Shown piece after piece: positions 55,781 to 64,000 of a stretch of DNA of 64,000 nucleotides (position 1 is the first letter of the stretch; each line of letters starts with the position of its first letter). This DNA comes from Symbiodinium natans (taxonomy: Eukaryota; Sar; Dinophyceae; Suessiales; Symbiodiniaceae), in contig CAJNDS010002188.1 in NCBI GenBank assembly GCA_905221605.1, forward strand, positions 535,491 through 599,490, read 5' to 3'. Under the pieces are notes generated by a model. That model did not search any database. It had not been told where the DNA came from and saw nothing but the letters and a program-made list of their open reading frames with translations. The position numbers and the translations under genes are program-made.

Positions 55781-56760
55781 CTTGCGCGTTGATGAGCCAG
55801 CCCTCCTCGTCTTGCAGCCATTTGCAAAATTCAAGACCGCCTCGGGCCGCTGTTGCCGCGATGAGGCTGGCCTGTGATCCAGTCCTTGTTTGTGACCCTT
55901 TCCAGGTCCAGCCTAGCCGCCTAGCATATTTCTGCATCTGCTGTGCGACGTCTTTCGCAAGTCTAGCAATTTCTGCTTGAAAGGTCATGTGATGAGGTAC
56001 TCCAGGGTTTGTCAAAGCTGTCTTGCCGAGTTCAGCTACACCGTGGGTGAAAACATTGGGCAGTGGTTTATGACCGGGGTGCGATGGCACAAGTCAACAA
56101 TTTATTCAGCGACAGGGTCCAGCTTGCCGTGACCGAGCTGATGCCGCTGTGACTCGATCGCATTGGTCCTAATAGCATTAGAAGATTCCATTTCGGAAGC
56201 TCTGGAGCCAGTTCATGGATGCTTGTTGAAGGGGATGGACGTGCTGGTCACTTGAACCTTAATCCCCAATGGAGCCTCATGTGGCGGGCCACTTAACTAG
56301 GTCGGCAAGGGGCTTCTTCTTTCCATGATAGAGTGATGGGTGTCCGGCGGATGGAGGTCTGCTGTTAAGTGGATTGTTGGACCGCACGACGTCCGCCTGC
56401 ACGAAGTTGTGGATGCCCAACTTCTCAATATTTCAATCAGCGAAGCTTGCCTTCGCTATGTTGATCACCACATGTTCATGAGGTCCTCGCCGCTCCGTTT
56501 TTTTCTGCCTCGGGCGTCTTGGCTTCACACAGTTTCAGTCTGAGTGTTTGTGTTTGAATCATCGCACATTAAGCATTTCTGAGCCATCTCCTCCACACCG
56601 CATGGCCTCTTTCGCATCAATCGGATCTGCTTCGGTAGACATTCCTCGGATCGAAACTCGCACCATCTGACCGCAAGTGGCATAGCTACTGCGTTCCTGG
56701 AACGACTTACTTGGACTTCGCTTGGCCGAAGATGTCCCACCACCCCCTTGCCTCCCGTAC
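55781..56760 (-). CDS. Array unit 5, minus-strand gene, unknown family
   Basis: Right to left: about 56555-56710 SFQERSSYATCGQMVRVSIR then GMSTEADPIDAKEA; about 56470-56525 QDARGRKKRSGEDLMN; about 56105-56165 IESQRHQLGHGKLDPVAE; about 55945-56075 VFTHGVAELGKTALTNPGVP then FQAEIARLAKDVAQQM; about 55785-55820 DEEGWLINAQ with a GT donor. Very close to unit 4. Confidence 0.52.
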
Positions 56761-56892
56761 TGTAGCAGCCGTCCACGTATCCGTGCCAAAATCTCACGAA
56801 TGTGAGCCAACGCATGGCATCGCGGTGACCAGAAGGCAGAAAGACAATCGAGCAGCCGCTGCTGTTTCTGATGATGTGGCAAGGGCATGCAA

Positions 56893-58221
56893 GGGTCCCC
56901 ATGCCCAGGCGTATCACACAAGCATTGTGCTTGGCAGCGAGGACAGCTACTGCCATCTCTTGGGATGAAGCACTAGAGTCACTAGAGATGAGATGCATTA
57001 GAAGCCTTTTCGTGAGTTGCGGTGCTGCGATCCGACCTGAAAGGAATACTGGTTCAACGAGGCCGGCGTCGCGGTGTCGGGCTGGCCCAAAGCCGCGAGC
57101 CACGCTGGGCTAATACAGCCCACACAGCTGCTCGACATGGGCTGCAGCGAGGTCGAAGGCCGGGTTCTGGAAGTTCTGGGGTTCAAATTTGGTTTGTTTT
57201 GCGGCGTTACGATGCCACGCTTATATGAAATTTGGGTCGCAGTTGAGGGGCTCACGGTTCTCCCCATGGTTTAGAAAGTGGCAGATTTCAGATGTGAACG
57301 GACCTGGCCGGCCGGTTGTCTGATGGTGGGCGGCTAGAGCTAAGAGGGCAGCCGTCAGCAGCAGCTAGGTCAGCAAAGGTTTAAATTAAAGCCGAAGCAT
57401 CCTGCAGAGAACCTTCTTTGATGTCCACGTGCTTGTTCTCACGTAGTTACCATGCCGATGCACACACACACACACCCTCTCTCGGTCGCATGGAAGCCCA
57501 AAGCCGCATCAAGTGCAGATTCGTTGCAGGCACGCGCCTCAAGAGCGCACCTCAGCAGCATTCGGAAGCCGCCAAGAACATGTTGCACCAATGAGCAACC
57601 TGCCGTGTAGTGATTCCCTGTGGCCATTCTTCGTCCCAGAAATTCCGTTCTGGACTTGAATTCGCGCATGGGCCATGTTTGTCTTGGCAGCAAGCCCCCA
57701 AAATGACCATGTGACGTTGAAACCAGGGTATGTTGCCACCATGCAGGAGCTCAGCCGCTTCTTTGCCCCGCACAGCGCGGCGCTCGGACATCGGAGTTGT
57801 TCCCATTCATCTCCCGATGTTGTGCGAAGAAACGGGGATGCCCTTGTGGAAAGCCTAATCCTATGGACGTTTGGATGCACCTTCTTCATTCCTCTTATGG
57901 TAACGTGCCGGCTCCAATTTGTTGAACATCTACAGACATAGCAGCTGCTTTCAGCGTTGCCATGATCTTGTGCCGAAGGCTACGACCTCCTCCGCAAGAA
58001 TTGCAACCACTTCAGCCGCTGCGCGCTGCAATTCCTCGGCTGCGCGACGTTTCCTGCCGAATACCAGGCCAGGGCAAGGCCTGCACCGATGTCTTTCCAT
58101 TCCGTTGGCTTGAAGCAGCACCCAGGCGATGGAGCGTGCAGTGGCAGCCATCGACAGCAGAGCACCTCGGAGCGATTCAGAGGATAAATTTGTACAATTG
58201 TGCGCTGGCTTGCCACCTTGA
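56893..58221 (+). CDS. Array unit 5, PPPDE (DeSI-like) thiol peptidase
   Basis: Exons: 56897-56950 AQAYHTSIVLGSEDSY; 57044-57175 EYWFNEAGVAVSGWPKAASH then LLDMGCSEVEGRVLEVLG; about 57711-57790 PGYVATMQELSRFFAPHS; 57979 onward GYDLLRKNCNHFSRCALQFL then GCATFPAEYQ; 58126-58221 AMERAVAAIDSRAPRSDSED then KFVQLCAGLPP and TGA. NCNHF as in unit 1, although the 5' half matches unit 4. This suggests a mosaic history. Confidence 0.8.
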
Positions 58222-58772
58222 GGCTTGTTGTCGGGGTCGTAGGAACTTGCCGTTTCCGGCATGAATCATGAAGCTTGAGCCCCCGAAGTATTCTTGCGAG
58301 CACATGACCTTGTATTGCGCAGTGGAGTTTGTTGGCAGCATGCTTTTGGGTTGATCGTGCACCTCACTTACGCCCAGTTCGCGTTCAGGCTGAGGACTGC
58401 GTCGCTCAAGGGTTCTGAATTTCGAGTTACGGCGTAGTATTCTGGATGGTTCATCGTGCATCATGACCAGCCGGCTCGTGTTTCATTGTTGCGGCAAAGA
58501 TGTTCTTGCTACTGCCTAAGCCAACCTGTAGCTTTGCTTTGCCCTCCTTTCTTCGCATGATGTGGTTACTAAGTTACGCTTCTTCTTTGTTGACTTGCAG
58601 AGTGTCATGCCTGATGGAAATTGCGTGCAGAAAATTGTGTTTCCCACTTCCGACCCTCAATCCCAGTGACCAAGCTGTTGGGAAGGTTTCTGTTTTCTAC
58701 GCTTCTGGTTCGGTACTTACTCGTATTGCGCTGTGGGGAGCGACAGAAAATTCTTGCCATCAGCCAAAAATC

Positions 58773-61275
58773 GTAGGCTGTTTTGGCACAGCTCGCCACG
58801 TTGGGGGCATACAGTCCCAACCGGAAGGCCGCATCTTGTCGGCAAGTGGGGACTTTCTGGGTACCTGTCCTTGCCGAGCTTTTGCAATCAGTAGAAGCCA
58901 GTTGCACTGTCGAAAGCAACACTCCAACAGCATTTGCTTGGCGGTGTGGGGGCCAAGGTTTAGGCTAGGGCCGGGTAGGGTTCAGGATGGTTGATGGTCC
59001 ATACATGTTCATGCTGAAGCATTCACCAATTCACCAGAATTCAACGAATCTTCCGCACTGCAGCGGAGCGTATGACTCGGTCCACGGGCCCTGGGACCCA
59101 GCTCCAGATGCTGTTTTGGTCCTGGAGTTTGAGCCCTGAAGCGTTAAGCGTGAACATCCTGGAGCCCGCGTCCCCAAAGTTCTTGAACCTTGCCACGAGT
59201 CCTCCCCCCTGCCAAAAACATCCATGTCTGGATCCTCAAGCCTACATCAAGAAATCTTTTGAGAACCCGAATTGAACCCCGCAAGGACAGCTTCGACTGC
59301 AGTGGTGTCATCAAGAACCTGCAGCTCCTTCGTGTCACTTGGAGTGACTGACAGTGAGTGCAGACGTTCTCGTCCTGAACAGCGCGAGTGTATGCCCATG
59401 CTTCGCCATCCCTCGCAGTCAACTGCATCGCCAATTTGTTACCCGCCGGTCTGCAGCTCTTGTTGGGCCACGTGCTTGTACGTGTGTCCTGCAGTGCTTC
59501 TGCGCAGCAAGTGGTCGTTTGCTCGAGTATTGAAGCTTAGTACGGTAGTACGGCGTTCTACAGGGCCAATTCCTTACATCCCTAATCCAGGCACCAGCTC
59601 AGAGTGCATACGTGCCGCTGGCGTCATCGCCGGCCCTGCCGCCGCGCCCCACCATGCAGCCCAGCGAGGTCCCAAAAGTATGAAGCTAAGTCTACCTGCA
59701 ATCGTTTTCCACCAATGCTGGAGACAGTTCATTCAGCAAGAGATTACTTCTGATTGCTTCTAATCGCACGATGGTTGGCGGCGTCCGCATCGGGAAGGAG
59801 TTTGGAGTTTTCACAGAGTTTCGTGAGCTGCGAGCGTGTGTGACTTTGCCAGGGCTCGAGCCTGCACCCGGCAACTTCAATGCTGTGCAGAGCCGACCAG
59901 GCACCATGCCGGCAGCGGGTAGCCGGGTAGTTGGGTAGCCGGGTAGCTCTGGTAGCGGTGCTGAGGGGTACCTGACCGCATCTGCAGATATTTTGCGGCC
60001 TGTGGTGCTGCTCATCACATCGGGATACACAAAGTTGCTGGCGTAATCCGCCTTCTCACCGAAGCTCATGCTTAGGTGAGCGGTGCAGATCTGCAGCGCT
60101 TCGCGCAGGCTGCCCGGAACTGCAGACGGTACTCGTAGCAGTGCAGGCATAACTCCCGGTGCAGAATTTACAAACTGGAGATTCCGACCCGGGACCACCG
60201 TTGACTACGCGCAAGCTGTGCCAAATGTGGTGTTACACTGGCCTCCGGTGAATCGAGTCTAGGAACTTTGATTTGAACATGTGATTTTCATTGCTCCTTA
60301 GGCCTTCCTTCATTGCAATCAACCTTGACCTGCGAACCCGAAAGTAAATGGTAAACAATATTTTTTGGGCTGGCGTACTTCAGGTTTAGGGGTGACTTTC
60401 AGCTTCGAGGCCGAGAGGGTCGAAGAGAGTTTCGCATGCTCTGAGCGGCCTTTAGGACTGAGAAGGCGAAGACCATCTCCCAGACTGTGAGGGAAGAGAT
60501 CTGCAAAAGGTTTATCGGTGTAGCAAAAACTGAGTGAGAGAGAGAGAAAGAGAGAGCAAAAGCTGATCTGACGAGAAGCGTTTAGGAATTTGACGGCCCA
60601 GACCATCTCCCAGAGTGTCAGTGAAGAGATCTGCAAAAAGGTTTATGCCACAATGCCGTTCTAGCTGGATGGACCCGCCCCTTGCAAGGTGGGCAGTCGT
60701 ACTGGTGCTGACGCTGGACAGCGAGCCGAGGCATGACAGTTGTTGGTGGGTACGCTTCCGCAAGCGAAGGAGTTACGAGAGAGAGAGAGAGAGAGTGTGG
60801 GAGATTAAAAAAAGAGAGAGAGAGAGAGAGAGCGGGTGAGAGTTACACGACGTCGCACAGACGGGGGCGCGCCTTGGCGCCGAGCCCTGCTCCATGCCCC
60901 AAAGAAAGAAAGAAAAAAGAGAGAAAGTGTGAGCCCCATGCCCCAAAGAGGGAAAGCAAGACAGAGTTGATCGATGAGTACAATCTCGGTTCTTGGGTCG
61001 CCAAACTCTCCGCTGAGGCTTCCTCCCAGAAGCCCTCAAAAGGTTTATTTTCGATTCATGGTGCAATGCTACTTGAGAAGTAGTGAAATTTAGTTCTGCG
61101 CCTAGGGGGTCATTCGAGGAAGCCCCTGTGCTACAAGTAGAGCTGACCATAGGAGGCATCCAAAACTTGCACATAAGTTTAGATTTGCGACCCGACTTGG
61201 CTGATGACTATCGTCTATCAAAACTGTTTCAGTCACCGTCCATTGGTGCGTTCGGGTTGGTGGTTTGGAGTTGGG
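58773..61275 (+). CDS. Array unit 5, downstream conserved exons (partly broken)
   Basis: 58773-58850 VLAQLATLGAYSPNRKAAS; 59277-59350 RKDSFDCSGVIKNLQLLRVT; 59590-59680 YVPLASSPALPPRPTMQP; about 59815-59930 EFRELRACVTLPGLEPAPG; 60075-60140 VSGADLQRFAQAARNCRR; 60393-60530, the FEAER exon, shifted by a one-base deletion against unit 3; 60598-60738, the second EEIC exon, with an in-frame TAG (PF then stop); 60964-61040 ELIDEYNLGSWVAKLSAEAS; 61095-61270 GSFEEAPVLQVELTIGGIQN then LHISLDLRPDLADDYRLSKL, the fullest version of this exon in the array. The IGNEYD exon is not found in this unit. Confidence 0.45.
60777..60836. repeat. (GA)n repeats, unit 5
   Basis: Two GA runs separated by GTGTGGGAGATT, at the place corresponding to the GA tracts of the other units. 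Confidence 0.88.
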
Positions 61276-61799
61276 TGGGAACAGGCCTTCTGACATCAAC
61301 AATTGTTGCAGGTGCTGGTAGTTGGCGGGAGGGGGGTTTTTGATGATTCATAGCTCGTTTATTTTGGCTTGATGGGAAAAGGCGGCGTGTCCTAGTTTGG
61401 AGGTGTCTTTTGGGGGGACGGGGGGGGCATTTGTTACACATACCTTTAGAGAGTTAGCGGGGACAGGCGTGTCTGCTGCCTGGGATGTCAAATGGAAAAC
61501 GCTGTTTGTGGAAGTGGCGGGGCTCGGTGCTAAAGGGGATTTGGGGCGCACCGTCGGCTCCACGTGACACCGGATGCGTGCCGCTTCTTTAGAACGCATC
61601 AAGCCTTCACCGAAAAACGGCTCGGATTCGGCATAGATCCGTCTTTGCATAGAGTCGTAGTGAAAACGGACACTGACAAACAGAAATCAGAAACCTTGAT
61701 GCAGCAAGGTGCGTTGGCGCACACAAAATCGATACGTAATTGCCCTGCAAAGCACACACACACACATCGAAAACGGCGCGGGATCGACGTAGATTCGTA

Positions 61800-62145
61800 A
61801 TGGGTTCGTATGTTCACCCTCAGCCCGAGGAATTGCAAAGCGTCCCAAGTTCCAACAGTTGGAAAATCGGCCAGGTTTCCGGTCGCGAGCCCCGACGAAC
61901 AGCGACGGGGCGCGCCCGTCGAACAGCTTGCTGCTGTTGGTAGAGTGCGAGCTCTCCTTAACATTTCCATTTCCGAAGAATGTTGTGTCCAGCTGTCATC
62001 TATGGTTCTCGAAAGGATGTCCCCGGAGGATGCGTTCGGATTGGGATGGTGAGGAAATCTGGCCGTTGGCAACAGTTGCAAAGAACATTGTTGCCACTGC
62101 GGACCTTGTCCAAGCTGCCGAAACGCCGAAAAGCCGCAAGGGGAA
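61800..62145 (+). CDS. Array unit 5 end, LENRPGF and VAKNIVA exons
   Basis: About 61858-61935 ENRPGFRSRAPTNSDGARPS; 62067-62145 ATVAKNIVATADLVQAAETP then KSRKGK and TGA. Differences from other units include silent ones (GAG/GAA, GGC/GGT), supporting coding. Unknown family; probably the 3' end of the last gene of the unit. Confidence 0.4.
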
Positions 62146-62519
62146 ATGATTCAAACTCCCTACAAAATAACATATCATGGGCTCACACCGGGTATTTTAG
62201 TCATCATGCTTAATGAGTTTTAATGGTCCGTTTTGATTGCTAAATATGCATGATCTGTCTCCTTATGTTCCATCACAGGTTCTGAAAGGGAGAGCGGTGG
62301 TGGTCCTTCGTGCAACCGAATGTTAGTGCTTACGATCATATTCGGTGCAATGTGGGGTTGTCATCATGCAGAAGAGTCAAATACAACATGTCATGTCGCA
62401 TGCTAGAGTTTTTGGCCGGGATACCCCAAGCAGCTACTCCCAAGACTTTCGCCGAAGCCCCAGCAAGCCACATAGGTCCACAAAGATCAACATAACACAC
62501 CCCCAGAAGTCTGAGATAG

Positions 62520-63206
62520 CAAACGCTCGAGCAGGCACCTCACCCAAGAAACCCAAGGTTCAGAGTTGCAGGGTTTTAGGGTTCTCTTTCTGGTGCTGGT
62601 AAGGCGCTTTTTAGCTTCGCAGCTTTGGAAAAGGGTTGTGTTTAGGGGGCTTGTAGGGCGACTCGAAAGGTTTGCTGGCTTTGATCCCGTATGATTTGCG
62701 CGTTGATGAGCCAGCCCTCCTCGGCTTGGTGCGGGCCACATTGAGCGAATTGCCTGCAGCCATCTGCAATGCCAAAACCGCCTCGGTGCGCTGCTGCCGC
62801 GATGAGGCTGGTCGCAAGTTGCTCCCGTGGTCCAGTCCTTGTTTGTGAGCCTGCCCAGGTCCAGGAAAGACAGTCGGCTAAACACGGCTGCTCCCTGTGC
62901 CCAGGCGTACCACACAAGCATCGTGCTACGATGCTTGTGTGATATGCCTGGGCGTGGGGAGCTGGCTTTGGATCCCGCATGATTTTCGCGTTGATGAGCC
63001 AGCCCTCCTCGGCTTGGCAGCCATCTGCAATGCCAAAACCGCCTCGGGGCGCTGCTGCCGCGATGAGGCCGGTCGCAAGTTGCTCCCGTGGTCCAGTCCT
63101 TGTTTTTGAGCCTGCCCAGGTCCATGGCTACATGGACTGCTGGGTGATATCTGCTCGGCATGGCTTGCAGTGAGGTCGAAGGCCGGGTTCTGGAAGTTCT
63201 GGGGTT
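62520..63206. pseudogene. Partial, rearranged sixth array unit
   Basis: Begins like the other units (CACCCAAGAAACCCAAGG). The minus-strand DEEGW-type exon region appears twice as a direct repeat (about 62672-62860 and 62970-63125, sharing GTTGATGAGCCAGCCCTCCT). The peptidase His exon is reduced to an inverted duplication between them. About 63146-63206 retains the end of the second peptidase exon (CSEVEGRVLEVLGF). No KNCN exon follows. It is a truncated and rearranged copy that cannot encode the peptidase. Confidence 0.75.
62890..62962. repeat. Imperfect 34-bp palindrome built from the peptidase His exon
   Basis: Arms 62890-62923 and 62929-62962 around TGCTA. The innermost 13 bases (CACACAAGCATCG and its complement) pair perfectly; the rest carries five mismatches, all transitions. 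The left arm is the AQAYHTSIV-coding stretch and the right arm is the same stretch inverted. Confidence 0.85.
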
Positions 63207-63240
63207 CGCGCGCGCGCGCACTTCCCTCCCGACGGGAGGG
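63207..63240. repeat. (CG)n run and perfect 8-bp palindrome at the array end
   Basis: CGCGCGCGCGCGC at 63207-63219 is followed by CCCTCCCG-A-CGGGAGGG at 63224-63240. Array homology stops at the first CG, and an unrelated exon starts right after the palindrome. Confidence 0.8.
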
Positions 63241-64000
63241 CGTCCTCAAGGTCCCGATGTTGACCCAGGCCGACTTGCACGAGCCTGTCAAGCAATTCCA
63301 AGACGCTGTCAACAGCCTGCTGGCTCCTGTGTTGCCATTGTCTGTAGCTGCGAATGGTTCTGGGTTGGCTGCATACATCCACAGTGCGTTGTGAGCGTGA
63401 AGGACGTGGGCATGGTTCAGAGTCCATCTGTGGTGTGTTCCATTGTTTGGGATGGTGCTCTTGCCTCTTGCCCGAGGAAACGTCCAGGCATTCGAGGAAG
63501 GCCTGCATGAGCCTGCATGTGCTTTCAGAGCAGACAATGTGCATCTACGACGCCTCTTGTGTTGGCCACCGTCCACAAGAAGCAGAGCAAAATTTCACGG
63601 CCAGCATTCCTGGAAAAGTGCACGCAATATCCGTTGTCGGAAGCAGTATTCTGGCTGAATCAGGAACACAAACAAGTTGCGACTGCGACGATCCATCTCA
63701 AAGAGGCTGTGCAGACTTCGTTCGCCTCCTACAAGACGAAGCTTCCCGATGTGCAGGTGTACACGAAATCGTTAGTCACCTCATGGGGTCGTGAAGCTTT
63801 AGTACAGGACGTGTCATGCTGAGCTGACATCAGGTTGGGGGATTGCTTGCAGGTCCTATGTTCGGACGAGTGGGCACACCTTGTGCAGAAAAACAAAGAT
63901 CTGTGCCGGAAGGTCTCGAAGCAGGAAAAGTCCAAAAGGGAGATCCTTCTTGGGAGGTCGCGGATTCGTTGCGGATGTTGCCGCCGGCGTCGATACAAAA
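63241..64000 (+). CDS. Uncharacterised gene, 3' end beyond the window
   Basis: Exon-like stretches: about 63258-63393 VPMLTQADLHEPVKQFQDAV then NSLLAPVLPLSVAANGSGLA; about 63545-63752 ATVHKKQSKISRPAFLEK, EAVFWLNQEHKQVATATIHL and KEAVQTSFASYKTKLPDVQ, ending at a GT donor; 63854-63950 VLCSDEWAHLVQKNKDLCRK then KQEKSKREIL after a GCAG acceptor. Helical, charged and strongly protein-like. The first stretch runs to TGA at 63391-63393 unless spliced earlier. No family is recognised. The gene continues past base 64000 on the + strand. Confidence 0.55.

Larger units (their letters stand above)
26455..63206 (+). repeat. Tandem array of 7-kb gene units, five plus a partial sixth
   Basis: The same ordered set of segments recurs with unit starts near 26455, 33370, 40680, 48540, 55610 and 62520 (shared landmark: CACCCAAGAAGCCCACGG or its remnant). 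The KNCN exon of the peptidase lies at about 28361, 36009, 43651, 50808 and 57978, giving spacings of 7648, 7642, 7157 and 7170 bases. Each unit holds a minus-strand gene, a + strand PPPDE peptidase gene, then further + strand exons. Units 3 and 4 are nearly identical from about 45.2 to 50.1 kb against 52.4 to 57.2 kb. Units 2 and 3 share a near-identical block (35.14-36.0 against 42.8-43.65 kb). Unit 1 is the most diverged. Confidence 0.93.

Noticed and set aside
62487-63221. 244-codon minus-strand frame in the sixth unit
   Set aside because: It runs through the rearranged, duplicated segment and the palindrome. Its internal repeat reflects the duplication. Intact units do not keep this frame as one exon.

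Overview
The window looks like nuclear DNA of a dinoflagellate, most like a Symbiodiniaceae alga. Coding sequence is split into many short exons. The exon joins that restore known protein domains repeatedly need GC-AG introns as well as GT-AG ones. Genes sit far apart and mostly on the + strand, one family forms a long tandem array, and a TTTAGGG-type telomeric run occurs internally. There is no operon structure, and almost no long ATG-to-stop ORF is a real gene. I recognised exons by domain motifs and by comparing repeat copies with each other; no splice site here has been checked against RNA.

Left part (1-26 kb), all recognised genes on +. 1-9.7 kb is mostly intron or intergenic sequence, with a 54-bp coding-like minisatellite at 7.5-7.8 kb. 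Then come an uncharacterised gene (9.78-10.78 kb), a J-domain co-chaperone gene (about 10.8-12.7 kb), AT-rich and trinucleotide-rich spacer (13.4-14.6 kb), a selenoprotein M-like gene with an in-frame UGA at its redox motif (about 14.9-15.5 kb), an uncharacterised gene (16.5-17.7 kb), a (GAA)n block, CCCH zinc-finger-like exons (18.5-20.3 kb), a TatD-family metal-dependent DNase gene (20.46-23.07 kb) and a PP2C-type protein phosphatase gene (about 23.16-25.82 kb).

Middle and right part (26.46-63.2 kb): a tandem array of five units of 6.9-7.9 kb plus a broken sixth. Each unit carries, on +, a PPPDE (DeSI-like) thiol peptidase gene with recognisable His and Cys motifs. Head-to-head with it on the - strand is an uncharacterised gene. 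Downstream on + is a series of conserved exons of one or more unrecognised genes. Units 3 and 4 are nearly identical over long stretches. Some exons are intact only in those two units and broken elsewhere, so the array mixes recent duplication with decay. The sixth unit ends in an inverted duplication and at a (CG)n plus palindrome junction.

From 63.24 kb to the window end there are exons of another unrecognised + strand gene that continues beyond the window.
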